Shown here piece by piece: positions 8,542 to 16,941 of a DNA stretch of 64,000 nucleotides. A program made the position numbers and the translations under genes. The notes below the pieces were generated by a model. The model did no database searches, had not been told where the DNA came from, and saw only the letters and a list, made by a program, of their open reading frames with translations. Source of the DNA: Fen-1254 sp963769605 (GTDB lineage: Bacteria; Bacteroidota; Ignavibacteria; UBA10030); contig CAVYML010000009.1 of the NCBI GenBank assembly GCA_963769605.1, positions 434,001-498,000 on the forward strand. Reading direction: 5' to 3'. Every line of letters starts with the position of its first letter. Positions within the stretch are counted from its first letter, which is position 1.

Positions 8542-9468
8542 CTAATCTTTTATACCGAGGCGAGCCCGAATGACCGATGCAATGACGGCGACAAGCAGCA
8601 CGCATGCGACTATTTCCAGTGCGAGAGAAATTGAAATAGGGAATATATCGGCAAAGAGCATTTTGAGCCCGACGAAAGTAAGGATGATGGAAAGACCATG
8701 GCGCAGATAATAGAACATATCCATCATTCCAGCCAGAGCAAAGTAGAGAGACCGCAGGCCGAGAATAGCAAACACATTGGATGTATAGATTATAAACGCA
8801 TCCTGCGTAACAGCGAAAATCGCCGGTATCGAGTCGACGGCAAAAAGCAAATCCGTTGTTTCGACAACAATAACGACAATAAACAGCATTGTGGCATAGT
8901 ATTTTCTGTCTATCCGGATGAAAAATTTTTCCTCGTGAAAGCCAGCGATCACAGGAAAGAACCTCTTGAAAAAGCGTACAACAAAATTGCGTTCAGGATG
9001 TATTTCACGTTCCTCTTTTTGAAGCGCCATTTTTACGCCGGTAACCACTAAAAACGCACCGAAGATCAGAAGTATCCAATGGAATTTTCTTATCAGAACC
9101 GCCCCGAGGCCGATCATAGATCCACGCATGATCAACGCGCCAAGAATGCCCCAATACAAAACCTTGTGCTGATATTTCGCAGGAACCTTGAAATATGTAA
9201 AGAGAAGAAGAAAGACGAATAGGTTGTCGATACTGAGAGATTTTTCTATCAAATAGCCTGCAAGAAACTGCAAACCAGCTTCGCGTCCGTACCACCTATA
9301 GACTAACGCGTCAAAAATGAGAGCCAGGGCTATCCACGCTGAACTCCACAAGAGAGATTCTTTAATGCCGATCGCATGCAGCCGTCGATTGAAAACTTTA
9401 AGGTCCAGCATGAGCAATGCCACGATAAAGACATTGAATCCGATCCATAAATAAATAGTATGATGCAT
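8542..9468 (-). CDS. TerC-family integral membrane protein (Alx-like)
   Basis: 308 residues from the ATG at 9468 (a TTG two codons upstream is less likely). Seven to nine membrane helices; TerC signature regions EKSLSIDNLFVF (acidic D in a helix) and ETTDLLFAVDSIPAIFAVTQDAFIIYTSN. TerC/Alx proteins are implicated in manganese and tellurium ion handling. The Mn-sensing yybP-ykoY riboswitch that often precedes this family was looked for upstream and not seen. Gene stands alone between GH28 and a terminator region. Confidence 0.9.
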   Translation of the reverse strand: MHHTIYLWIGFNVFIVALLMLDLKVFNRRLHAIGIKESLLWSSAWIALALIFDALVYRWYGREAGLQFLAGYLIEKSLSIDNLFVFLLLFTYFKVPAKYQHKVLYWGILGALIMRGSMIGLGAVLIRKFHWILLIFGAFLVVTGVKMALQKEEREIHPERNFVVRFFKRFFPVIAGFHEEKFFIRIDRKYYATMLFIVVIVVETTDLLFAVDSIPAIFAVTQDAFIIYTSNVFAILGLRSLYFALAGMMDMFYYLRHGLSIILTFVGLKMLFADIFPISISLALEIVACVLLVAVIASVIRARLGIKD

Positions 9469-9727
9469 AATCAATAGACTCTGTAAAATTCTCCAACAGA
9501 TACTCCTTTTTTAATATACAAGGAAGATGTTTTTGATCAAAACCTAAAAAACAGCAAACCATAAATAGTAACCAGCCTAAAAAGTTCGAAGTGCGGAAAT
9601 AAGAGCTGGTGAAGAGGAGTTAATGGACAGAATGTTCTCGCACAAAAAGACCAAACTACAACTGCGAATCACATCTGCAGGCTTGAGAATGTTTTCCTGC
9701 GAAAGCAGGAATCTTACAGAGTTGTAC
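9469..9727. other. Intergenic region with a GNRA-capped hairpin
   Basis: About 260 bp without a gene. It contains a perfect hairpin TTCCTGC-GAAA-GCAGGAA at 9694-9711, whose GAAA tetraloop makes it stable in RNA. It probably also holds the terC promoter, which I cannot pinpoint. Nothing else recognised. Confidence 0.5.
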
Positions 9728-9766
9728 AAAAAAAAGCCGAGGCCGTTCACAACGGCTCCGGCTTTT
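9728..9766 (-). terminator. Rho-independent terminator of the ExbBD/TonB/TPR gene run
   Basis: Long stem AAAAGCCG..GGCCGTT (9732-9747) with AACGGCT..CGGCTTTT (9751-9766), 3-nt loop, followed on the minus strand by an eight-T run (9735 down to 9728). It lies 17 bp past the lipoprotein gene stop. Confidence 0.9.
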
Positions 9767-9783
9767 CGATTTAGAAATTTTTA

Positions 9784-10794
9784 TTATTTTAAACGGATAG
9801 ATGCAATGATTTTCTCATAGACGGGTAGAAAATCGTTCTCCATAGGAACGTAATAATTAAAGATGATCCTGTAAATTTTATCGTTTTTGACAACAAAATA
9901 AATTCTGCTCTTAATGCCTTTCGTCGGCATATAATTGAAATACTGAGCCTTCTCACCGCTGATGGTTGTTGTGCCTTTTCCTGAGACGTTGGCTATTTTC
10001 TTGGAGTTCTGGTCCACTACTTTTTCCAGGCTGAGTTTCTTTGCCGGCCGAACATCAATGTCCATCGTACAATCTTCACGATAAATCTTTAAATTCATTG
10101 CAAACGAGACTTCTCCTTTCACTGCCGGATAAATCTCACCCATATTGTCGGGAACCGTTGCTTCCAAGACTGCATTTTTCACAACCTTTGTATCGGGGGA
10201 CGGAAGCGCTATAGCATTCGGATCCTTTGAAATCACTTTCGGCTTCGGCAGCGTCAATGTAGTTATAACCGAATCAAAAATAAATTTGTTCGGTTCATAT
10301 GTTTCATTAAACCCTGCATACTGCACGAAATAAATGACAGAATCTTTCAGGGTTGCAGCACGTACGGCTTTTATCTTGGTCTGCTCGTCGAACGCCCCGG
10401 AGTATTCGAACATCCGGGCGGGAAGCCCTTCGATCTTTGTATCTTCAGTCGGCTGAACGGCAAATCCGGCATCCTGCTGATCCTTTTTATAGTTTTCGAT
10501 GTACTTTGCGTAATCTTGCATGCTGTCAGTACGTTCCGCAGCAACAATAATCTGCACGCCGTCCGGCTTACGCGCATCATGGTCGAAAAATTTATCGGCG
10601 ACTTCCTGCGAAGATGAGACTACGATACGATTCGCTTCACGCGCAACGACCCATCCCTTCGGGTAGACAAAACTGACTTTAAAGAATTGATCCTGGAACT
10701 GATCCCACTCGTTCACCTGTATCGTTTTTTTCCCGCAGCCTGTAAGGAATACTGCTACCAAAAAGATGAATAAAAATGCTGCCCTTTTCATCAT
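9784..10794 (-). CDS. Predicted outer/periplasmic lipoprotein, PsbP/DUF1795-like
   Basis: 336 residues. Lipoprotein signal with lipobox LTGC (Cys20). The rest looks like two related beta-sheet halves: FFKVSFVYPKGWVVAREANRIVVSSS...VIYFVQYAG...FIFDSVITTL, then TISGEKAQYFNYMPT...DKIYRIIFNYYV...YEKIIASIRL, as in PsbP/DUF1795-type domains of unknown ligand. AGGAAAGGA precedes the start. It is the last gene before a strong terminator and 45 bp after the TPR gene, so it belongs with that run. Function unknown. Confidence 0.7.
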   Translation of the reverse strand: MMKRAAFLFIFLVAVFLTGCGKKTIQVNEWDQFQDQFFKVSFVYPKGWVVAREANRIVVSSSQEVADKFFDHDARKPDGVQIIVAAERTDSMQDYAKYIENYKKDQQDAGFAVQPTEDTKIEGLPARMFEYSGAFDEQTKIKAVRAATLKDSVIYFVQYAGFNETYEPNKFIFDSVITTLTLPKPKVISKDPNAIALPSPDTKVVKNAVLEATVPDNMGEIYPAVKGEVSFAMNLKIYREDCTMDIDVRPAKKLSLEKVVDQNSKKIANVSGKGTTTISGEKAQYFNYMPTKGIKSRIYFVVKNDKIYRIIFNYYVPMENDFLPVYEKIIASIRLK

Positions 10795-10839
10795 AATTCC
10801 TTTCCTTTTATTTCACGTGAATAAGGTATAATTTTTTAA

Positions 10840-12543
10840 TTACTGTGGTTCCAATGTATCCAACCCTGTTTTTGCATCCTTATTTTTCGGATCGAGTTTC
10901 AAAGCGCGTTTGTAATTCTTGATGGCATCTTCCTTTTTCTGAAGGTTCTGATATGCCTGACCCAGCCATACATGAGAATTTGCATCGTCTTCCTTATACT
11001 TCAACGCGCGTTCGAGATAGCTCGCGCCTTCTTCCCACTTTTTATTCGGATTATCATAATCTTTCTTTTCCACCAGATACGACAAGCCGATCATTTTATT
11101 TGCATCAGCCAGTTGAATGCGATATTTCGTTTCCATGGTATCGATAACCTTGACGGCTTTTTCGAACCATTTCCGTGACTCGCCGAAGTCCTTCATAGCG
11201 ACATAACAAAATCCCATATTAACATACGCCGGTGCATATTCGGGTTTTATGCTGATAGCCCTTTCCAGATTCTCGATCGCCTTTCCGTACTTTTCCATCT
11301 GCTGATAACATGCTGCCAGGTTAATATATCCCCCAACTACGCTAGTATCGGTTTTTACGCGAAGTTCCAGATAGTTTGCCGCCTGCTCCCAGTTTCTCTG
11401 GTTCATATAAATGGCGCCGATATCGCCGTACAGATTCGCCTGTGTCAAGATCGACTGTGTCGAATCCAGCTTGACGGCCTGGAGATACGCTGCAAGAGCA
11501 AGAGTATCGTTTTTGATCTGCCGATACGCATCGCCGAGTAATCTGCATTCGTCGAACTGAAGCGTATCTATTTTGCTCAATTTCACAAATGCATCGATTG
11601 ACTTGTGATAATCTTTCTGTTCAGAGAGATATGCACGCGCAACGATGCGAAGAGCGAACACATAATTCGGCTCTGTTTTAAGAAATTTCTCCGCAGGTGC
11701 AAGGCCGTCTTTAAACAGCCGGCCGTGATAGAGGGCTTCCAGATACATCGTTTGAAGATTTCTCGGAGCGTCATTTTGCTTTTCAATATAATCTTTTAAA
11801 GTGTGAGCACACTGCCACCACAGCTTTGCACGAAAATAGAGGCCTGCCAGATCGAGACGCGCGTTATCGTTGTCCGGCTGGAGTATAAGAACTTTATTAA
11901 AGACCCTCGCTGCTTCCGTATATTGACGATCGGCCCTGTATGTATTGCCGAGTTTATAAATAATCGGGATCTGTGTTGAATCCAGTTCCAGCGCTTTTTC
12001 ATATTGCATAATCGCCATCGGTGCAACGCCTTGCTTTGCATAGACATCACCCTCACCATCGTAGGCGCGGTAATCGCTCGGTGCCTCTTCCCCGTACTTT
12101 GCAAAAGAAACGAGCGCCTGATCTATCTGACCGGTTGCGAATTGCGCCTTTGCCAATTGTAAAACAAGCGGAGGATAATCTTTTTGCTTTTTTAAGATTT
12201 TCATGCACGTATTGATGGTCTGCAAAGCGTCGGATCCATTATTCAGAGCCAGCTGGGCCCGCGCGAGAACAACATAGGCATCAAGCAATTCATCATTCAA
12301 ATCAAGTGCTTTTTTTTCCGCTGCAACGGTCGAATCGTGCTGGCCAATCTGCTCAAATGCGGTGCCGAGAAGATACCATGCTTGATCATCTTTCGGAGAT
12401 TCCGCAAGCACTTCATGAAAAGCCGCTGCGGCTTCGGCATATTTTTTCTGATCGAACAATGCCTGTCCCTTATCGTATTTCGTCTGAGCGCTTACACTGA
12501 ACCAGCCGATAAAGAAGCAGAAGAATGCATACTTGTATTTCAT
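10840..12543 (-). CDS. Exported tetratricopeptide-repeat protein
   Basis: 567 residues with an N-terminal signal peptide (YAFFCFFIGWFSVSAQ) and about 13 TPR units over the whole length, e.g. AWYLLGTAFEQIGQHDSTVAAEKKALDLN and SHVWLGQAYQNLQKKEDAIKNYKRALKLDP. TPR arrays are protein-binding scaffolds. It follows the PstS-like gene by 4 bp and shares the operon with ExbB/ExbD/TonB, so it may act as a periplasmic partner of that machine. No enzymatic motif. Confidence 0.88.
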   Translation of the reverse strand: MKYKYAFFCFFIGWFSVSAQTKYDKGQALFDQKKYAEAAAAFHEVLAESPKDDQAWYLLGTAFEQIGQHDSTVAAEKKALDLNDELLDAYVVLARAQLALNNGSDALQTINTCMKILKKQKDYPPLVLQLAKAQFATGQIDQALVSFAKYGEEAPSDYRAYDGEGDVYAKQGVAPMAIMQYEKALELDSTQIPIIYKLGNTYRADRQYTEAARVFNKVLILQPDNDNARLDLAGLYFRAKLWWQCAHTLKDYIEKQNDAPRNLQTMYLEALYHGRLFKDGLAPAEKFLKTEPNYVFALRIVARAYLSEQKDYHKSIDAFVKLSKIDTLQFDECRLLGDAYRQIKNDTLALAAYLQAVKLDSTQSILTQANLYGDIGAIYMNQRNWEQAANYLELRVKTDTSVVGGYINLAACYQQMEKYGKAIENLERAISIKPEYAPAYVNMGFCYVAMKDFGESRKWFEKAVKVIDTMETKYRIQLADANKMIGLSYLVEKKDYDNPNKKWEEGASYLERALKYKEDDANSHVWLGQAYQNLQKKEDAIKNYKRALKLDPKNKDAKTGLDTLEPQ

Positions 12544-12547
12544 AATC

Positions 12548-13450
12548 TTACTCCAGATTTAACTGAATAGGGCGACTCGGGACAATCGCCGGCACAATAC
12601 CGGCCTTCTGAATAATTTTTTGCCCCGGAATCGTCAGCACAAAAGCGGACAAGCCGCCGCCCAGAGCAGTCTTTTGTTCCGTTGTATAAATATAGAGAGA
12701 ATATCTCAATGGATAAAGCTTTTGATATACATTTTCCTGCGTCGGACGAATAAATGCTTGCCCATCGATAACACTGTCCGCTTCAATACGCAGAACTCTA
12801 ATTTTTTCATCAAAACTGGATTGCATCATGAATGAAACGAATCCGATAGATTGCGGATGCTTCGAGACATAAGCCGCCGCTTCTTCCTGAGATTGAACAA
12901 TAGCTGCAGCGGGAATTTCCTTACGACTTTTAAGAAAATGATTTTGCAGCAATTCATAGTCGCCGGAATTTTTATCCGCAACGACAAGTTCAATCGAACC
13001 CGACCAATGCGATTCAGCCACCTGCTGCCAGTCCGCCGCACTTCCGTCGACAATGCGTTCCAATGATTTTTTCGATATTTGTTTAATCGGGTTGAGCGTA
13101 TGAACAAGAACGGCAAATGCATCATCCGCGATGCGATTCTCTACGACATTCATGGAAGCTTGCTGTGCAACCTGACTCTCCTCATCGTTCAACTCCCGGT
13201 CGATGCAAATAATATGAACGCTGTCGTTTAAGAGTTGAACAATCGCGCTGCGAGTGGATGTTGTACGTGCCTCAAGATATGCATCCGGGTACAGACTGGA
13301 AAACTGCTGTACCTCTTCCTGCATCAGTTCTCCGTACGGCTCGCAAACCAGCAGAAAACTCGATCCCGATGTCGCAGTATTTTCTTTTTTCTTGCAGCCC
13401 GACCACAGCAGCAACACACAGCACAAGATAGCAGTAGCTCGACCGTTCAT
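12548..13450 (-). CDS. PstS-like phosphate/oxyanion-binding lipoprotein
   Basis: 300 residues. Lipobox LWSGC (Cys19), then a type-II periplasmic binding fold: LLVCEPYGELMQEEVQQFSSLYPDA, STRSAIVQLLNDSVHIICIDREL, VLVHTLNPIKQISKKSLERIVDGSAADWQQV, SIGFVSF. This resembles PstS, but no Pst permease genes are near. The ATG overlaps the preceding stop by 4 nt. In related genomes a PstS-like protein often accompanies exbB/exbD/tonB and a TPR gene; the ligand and purpose there are unproven. Confidence 0.82.
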   Translation of the reverse strand: MNGRATAILCCVLLLWSGCKKKENTATSGSSFLLVCEPYGELMQEEVQQFSSLYPDAYLEARTTSTRSAIVQLLNDSVHIICIDRELNDEESQVAQQASMNVVENRIADDAFAVLVHTLNPIKQISKKSLERIVDGSAADWQQVAESHWSGSIELVVADKNSGDYELLQNHFLKSRKEIPAAAIVQSQEEAAAYVSKHPQSIGFVSFMMQSSFDEKIRVLRIEADSVIDGQAFIRPTQENVYQKLYPLRYSLYIYTTEQKTALGGGLSAFVLTIPGQKIIQKAGIVPAIVPSRPIQLNLE

Positions 13451-13665
13451 TCTTCTTCATCCTCTATATCCTGCTGTCTCTTTTGGGTTCGTGTCGTAAC
13501 AAACCTAAAAATTCCCCAGAGAATCAGGACGATCCCGAACATGTATCGAAGTTGAGGCGGCATACGCCGCAGAGGAACTAAGCCGGCAACGATTGCTGCG
13601 CCGCAGATGAATGTTACAAAAGAGACCGCATAGCCTATATACAAAGAAAGTGATATTTTTTTCAT
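13447..13665 (-). CDS. Small two-helix membrane protein
   Basis: 72 residues: helix 1 LSLYIGYAVSFVTFICGAAIVAGLV, short loop RRMPPQLR, helix 2 YMFGIVLILWGIFRFV, then a charged tail ending EDEEE. AGGA lies about 9 nt before the ATG, and its stop overlaps the PstS-like start (ATGA), so it is a real coupled gene. Unrecognised family. A terminator lies just upstream, between it and tonB. Confidence 0.75.
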   Translation of the reverse strand: MKKISLSLYIGYAVSFVTFICGAAIVAGLVPLRRMPPQLRYMFGIVLILWGIFRFVTTRTQKRQQDIEDEEE

Positions 13666-13677
13666 CTGCCGATTCCT

Positions 13678-13731
13678 AAAAAAAAGCTGATGTGAACATC
13701 CGGCAGCCGGAGCAGTCGGATTCGCATCAGC
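13678..13731 (-). terminator. Internal terminator between tonB and the PstS-like/TPR half
   Basis: Stem GCTGATG/CATCAGC (13725-13731 with 13686-13692 in + coordinates) enclosing an inner ATCCG/CGGAT stem, followed on the minus strand by eight T (13685-13678). It lies 26 bp past the tonB stop and 13 bp before the next start codon. Likely lowers expression of the downstream genes relative to exbB/D. Confidence 0.8.
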
Positions 13732-13756
13732 CTTCTATCAAGAGTGACAAGAACTT

Positions 13757-14510
13757 TTACTTTGCATTTTTCAGACGGAAATGGAACGGTATCGAAACCC
13801 AGACAGAAACCGGGTTCTTCTGCATAATCGCAGGTGTAAACACCATCTGACTTGCTGCATCGACGGCAGCTTGTTCAAAAATTTGTGCATCGCTTTTCAA
13901 GACAACGACCTTGCGAACTTTGCCTTCTTTATCGACCCATGCTTTAACATAGACGTTGCCTTCCAGGCCTGCACGCAATGCAATATCCGGATACTTCGGC
14001 AAGACGGACTTTACCGCAACCGGTTCTTTTTCAAACGCAACAAAATCCGGCGGCGGTTCATCCTCAATTTTAATATCCTGTTCTACTTGAACACTGCCTG
14101 TGCCTGTGCCCGCTTCAATCGACGGCGCAGATTGCGCACTTAATTCTGTCTGCGTTGCAATTGTCTGCTCGGGGTTGACTTCTGCATCGGGAACAGGGAC
14201 CGGGATACCGATACTCGGTTTGACAGCCGGTCCTGCGACAGCGACCGACGGAGCTACCTCCGCGCTTTGAATAGAAGGAGGTGGACCGAGTTCGGAATAT
14301 TTTGTAATTCTGACCATATGCACGGGCTCATCGTCCGTGCTTAAATAAACAGCAAGGTGGTACGAACCGAAAACGGAAAAAACCGTAAGCCCGCCGAAGA
14401 CAAGGCCGAATGACATATACCTCTGGTACAGTGCCTTGAGTTCCGCTGCGCCGTAACCGCTCGATTGGTACGGTACCTGCTGCAGATATTGAAGCTGCTA
14501 AATTTGCCAT
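13757..14510 (-). CDS. tonB: TonB energy-transducing protein, apparently frameshifted near its N-terminus
   Basis: The main frame (ATG at 14416) gives 219 residues: membrane anchor LVFGGLTVFSVFGSYHLAVYL, Pro/Val-rich spacer, and a C-terminal TonB domain (KSVLPKYPDIALRAGLEGNVYVKAWVDKEGKVRKVVVLKSD). TonB carries ExbB/ExbD energy to outer-membrane receptors. The main frame continues upstream as YLQQVPYQSSGYGAAELKAL, with no ATG and then a stop. In another frame an ATG at 14510 with AGGAG 7 nt before it starts MANLAAS. Removing one base near 14488-14491 joins the two into a normal cytoplasmic N-terminus. So either a one-base sequence error or a real frameshift; translation from 14416 alone would still keep the anchor. 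Confidence 0.8.
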
Positions 14511-14520
14511 AGTTCTTCTC

Positions 14521-15015
14521 CTATCCTGCCCTTTCCATGAGTTGCTTGTCTTTGTCATCCATCGGTGCAAGACTAAAGCGCGTGATGCTGGCAAGATTGA
14601 CCTCATCGAGAATATCGACCATGTTGTTGTATGTTGCCATCCGGTCGATCTTGATAAGTGTAATAAGTTTAGGGTTCGAACGCAGTCGTTCTATGAGGAA
14701 TTTCCGGAGTTCTTTAAACTCCACACGCTGCAATTTGGGATCGCTTCCGACATTCCAATAAATTGTGCAATTGGCGCTTATTCGCAGCGTCATAAGAGCC
14801 GTTTCGGCGACTTCCACATGCACTTTATCATCCGGTGGAAGATTTAGTTCCATCGTCTGGGGCATGTTGAAGACCGTCGTCATCATAAAAAATGTCAGGA
14901 GCAGCATACAGACATCCACCATCGGTGTCATATCGATATGCACACCCACGCGTCGTTTCTTTTTCTTACCGCCTTTTCCATGGGATCGCGGTTGTCCGGT
15001 TTCGACAGCGGCCAT
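14521..15015 (-). CDS. exbD: ExbD/TolR-family biopolymer transport protein (second copy)
   Basis: 164 residues. One N-terminal membrane helix preceded by a basic stretch (GGKKKKRRVGVHIDMTPMVDVCMLLLTFFMMTTVF); the Asp in TPMVDV is the proton-path residue of ExbD. Periplasmic domain follows with NLPPDD and a C-terminal LITLIKIDRMATYNNMVDILDEVN region. Works with ExbB to drive TonB with proton motive force. Starts 2 bp after the first exbD stop. Confidence 0.92.
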   Translation of the reverse strand: MAAVETGQPRSHGKGGKKKKRRVGVHIDMTPMVDVCMLLLTFFMMTTVFNMPQTMELNLPPDDKVHVEVAETALMTLRISANCTIYWNVGSDPKLQRVEFKELRKFLIERLRSNPKLITLIKIDRMATYNNMVDILDEVNLASITRFSLAPMDDKDKQLMERAG

Positions 15016-15017
15016 TG

Positions 15018-15485
15018 TTATACTCCTTTGTCTAAATCAGTAACTAAATTAAACCTTGTAATTCTTGCTTTTTGCAAGACATCCATCACATCTTCCATCG
15101 GTCCGTACGGAGAAGCTTTATCTCCCTTGACGACCGTGCGAAGCCTCGGATTTTGAATACGAGCCTGGATGAGTATGTTGCCCAGTTGTTCTTTGGTGAC
15201 TTCGACGGCGCGTTTCAGGCGGTTTTCAGATCCGAATAAACGCATCATCAAAAACTGCGAATCGACGCCGAGGTAGATCTTGCCTTCTTTGTTCAGATAC
15301 ACCATCATCACATCGGATTCCGGAAGTTTAAACTCTGAATGAGATGCAGGCAATTCGACCGTCACGTCCTCCGGCGGTTTAAATTGTGTCGTCATCATAA
15401 AGAAAGTCAGCAGCAGCATGGTCACGTCGACCATCGGCGTCATATCGATCTTTACATTGATGCGAGCTTTTTTATGTTTTGGCAT
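15018..15485 (-). CDS. exbD: ExbD/TolR-family biopolymer transport protein (first copy)
   Basis: 155 residues. Same build as the neighbour: basic N-terminus, INVKIDMTPMVDVTMLLLTFFMM helix with the conserved Asp, then periplasmic VVKGDKASPYGPMEDVMDVLQKA. Two non-identical ExbD copies in tandem suggest an ExbD heterodimer in the motor, as in many Bacteroidota. Follows exbB by 21 bp. Confidence 0.92.
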   Translation of the reverse strand: MPKHKKARINVKIDMTPMVDVTMLLLTFFMMTTQFKPPEDVTVELPASHSEFKLPESDVMMVYLNKEGKIYLGVDSQFLMMRLFGSENRLKRAVEVTKEQLGNILIQARIQNPRLRTVVKGDKASPYGPMEDVMDVLQKARITRFNLVTDLDKGV

Positions 15486-15506
15486 GATAAAACCTTTCGG
15501 TTAAAC

Positions 15507-16238
15507 TTACTTTTTCGGTTTACGGGAAACTAATGATTGGATGATGGCATAACTCGCTTCATCGATCATATAAGTGAAGTTGTCGATTTTCGTAACGAAA
15601 AAGTTATATGCAACGATACCGCCGATACCGGCAACAAGTCCGCCTGCCGTATTGATCAGAGCTTCGGAAATACCAAGTGCAAGCCCTATGGCGTCCGGCG
15701 CACCGGCTTTGGCCATAGCCTGGAAGGAACGGATCATACCGAGAACGGTTCCAAGAAGGCCGACCATCGTTCCGATTGATGCAATCGTGGACATCATAAC
15801 AAGGTTTCGTTCGAGCATAGGGACTTCGAGCATGGTTGCTTCTTCGATAGAGCGCTGAATATTTTCCATCAATTCTTTTTGACCTTTTACATCGCCTTCT
15901 TCGACGATCATCTTATAACGCTCTAAGCCAGTGCGCACAATGTTCGCACATGAACCGCGTTGTTTATCGCACAGTTTGATGGCATTATCGATATCGCCGC
16001 TGTTCACTGCAAGCTGAACATTTTTTAAAAACTTCGGAAGCTGTTCTTTTCCATTGGCTTTCTTCAGGCTCATCCAGCGTTCAAATATGACGGCGACAAG
16101 CATAATAACAATCGCAACAAGAAGAATAACAAGCGGACCGCCGTCCTGGATAAACTTCGGCAGCATATATTCAAATATGACGTAACCGAGAACAAAGGAT
16201 ACGATAAGGACTATAGTATTAAAAACAGAGGTCTTCAT
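15507..16238 (-). CDS. exbB: ExbB/TolQ/MotA-family proton channel
   Basis: 243 residues. Two N-terminal hydrophobic segments (7-27 and 34-52), a cytoplasmic helical region with two Cys (DKQRGSCANIV), then the MotA_ExbB domain with helices around 148-170 and 190-215 (GLLGTVLGMIRSFQAMAKAG, GISEALINTAGGLVAGIGGIVAYNFF). The conserved small/hydroxyl residues lining the proton path (T in GLLGTV, T in INTAGG) are present. First motor gene after the STAS gene; 45 bp separate them. Confidence 0.93.
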   Translation of the reverse strand: MKTSVFNTIVLIVSFVLGYVIFEYMLPKFIQDGGPLVILLVAIVIMLVAVIFERWMSLKKANGKEQLPKFLKNVQLAVNSGDIDNAIKLCDKQRGSCANIVRTGLERYKMIVEEGDVKGQKELMENIQRSIEEATMLEVPMLERNLVMMSTIASIGTMVGLLGTVLGMIRSFQAMAKAGAPDAIGLALGISEALINTAGGLVAGIGGIVAYNFFVTKIDNFTYMIDEASYAIIQSLVSRKPKK

Positions 16239-16283
16239 GTGAAGTACTCCTAATGATGATGAATGTGAATTAAGATATTGATG

Positions 16284-16637
16284 TCATTTAACAGATTTAA
16301 AATTTTTAACAGCCTGATCACGGTTTTCTTCCACATCGAACACGCCGGTGAGCTTTGTGATGACAAAAACATTTTGCACGCTTTTTGCCATATTGCACAG
16401 CTTCACCGTGCCCTGGGCTTTCTCATACATCGAGTGAATCGCCACAAGCGCGCCGATGCCCGTGCTGTTGATGTAGGAAACTCCGCCGAGATCCAGTACA
16501 AGTTTTTTATTGCCCTGTTCGATAAGATCGTGCGCTTTCGTCTTGATCTCATCAGTTTCCTCCCCGCCGATCAATGAACCGCGAGGTTCCATAACCGCAA
16601 TTTCGAGGTTGTCTAATGTCGTCAATTTGGTGGCCAT
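16284..16637 (-). CDS. STAS-domain anti-anti-sigma-like protein
   Basis: 117 residues, a single STAS domain like SpoIIAA/RsbV. The phosphorylatable Ser is S58 in YINSTGIGALV, preceded by KKLVLDLGGV. Such proteins switch partner proteins according to phosphorylation. GAAGGA lies before the ATG. It is the first gene after a sigma-54-like promoter and directly upstream of exbB; no RsbW-type kinase gene is in the window, so the partner is unknown. Confidence 0.88.
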   Translation of the reverse strand: MATKLTTLDNLEIAVMEPRGSLIGGEETDEIKTKAHDLIEQGNKKLVLDLGGVSYINSTGIGALVAIHSMYEKAQGTVKLCNMAKSVQNVFVITKLTGVFDVEENRDQAVKNFKSVK

Positions 16638-16710
16638 TGTGCTTCCTTCAATTGCACTTGTTTATCGATAGTTTCTTCCGGTTATGCCGGAAATATTTTG
16701 CCATTCTTTA

Positions 16711-16726
16711 TTCAATTTTGATGCCA
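16711..16726 (-). promoter_or_regulatory. Candidate sigma-54 promoter of the STAS-exbB operon
   Basis: Minus strand TGGCATCAAAATTGAA against the sigma-54 pattern TGGCACG-N4-TTGCW: GG (-24) and TTG (-12) match, the last GC is GA. About 75 bp upstream of the STAS start codon. An NtrC-type activator gene is immediately upstream. A prediction from pattern and context only. Confidence 0.5.
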
Positions 16727-16872
16727 TAAGATTATGTCTCGATGAGCTGATTTTTCTCCGGAATCGACAGAAGAGAAGCCGAAAAATTCATCCTACGAGG
16801 GAAAAAACCCCGTCTTTAGAAGCTCCGACGGCAGGAATCGCACAACGAATTGAGCTATAAGGGATTAACGGA

Positions 16873-16889
16873 TGGGGAATAATTCCCCA
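16873..16889. promoter_or_regulatory. Perfect palindrome TGGGGAATAATTCCCCA, candidate enhancer site
   Basis: 8-bp arms around one base, about 160-180 bp upstream of the putative sigma-54 start, where NtrC-type activators usually bind. A half-site GGGGAAT recurs 38 bp away. No T tract follows on either strand, so it is not a terminator. Confidence 0.55.
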
Positions 16890-16941
16890 CGAAAACTAAA
16901 TTTACAGCAAAGGGGAATATACATAAGGCAGGAAAAATGAA

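Larger units (their letters stand above)
16638..16941. other. Regulatory gap between the NtrC-type regulator and the STAS/exbB operon
   Basis: About 300 bp with no gene. It holds the sigma-54-like element (16711-16726) and the palindrome at 16873-16889 with a nearby GGGGAAT half-site (16912-16918). No terminator with a T tract was found for the regulator gene here. Confidence 0.6.

Noticed and set aside
9469..9727. Manganese (yybP-ykoY) riboswitch before terC
   Set aside because: Expected for this family in some bacteria, but its conserved blocks were not found.
16787..16840. Stem CCGTC/GACGG as terminator of the NtrC-type regulator
   Set aside because: Short stem, long loop, no T tract.
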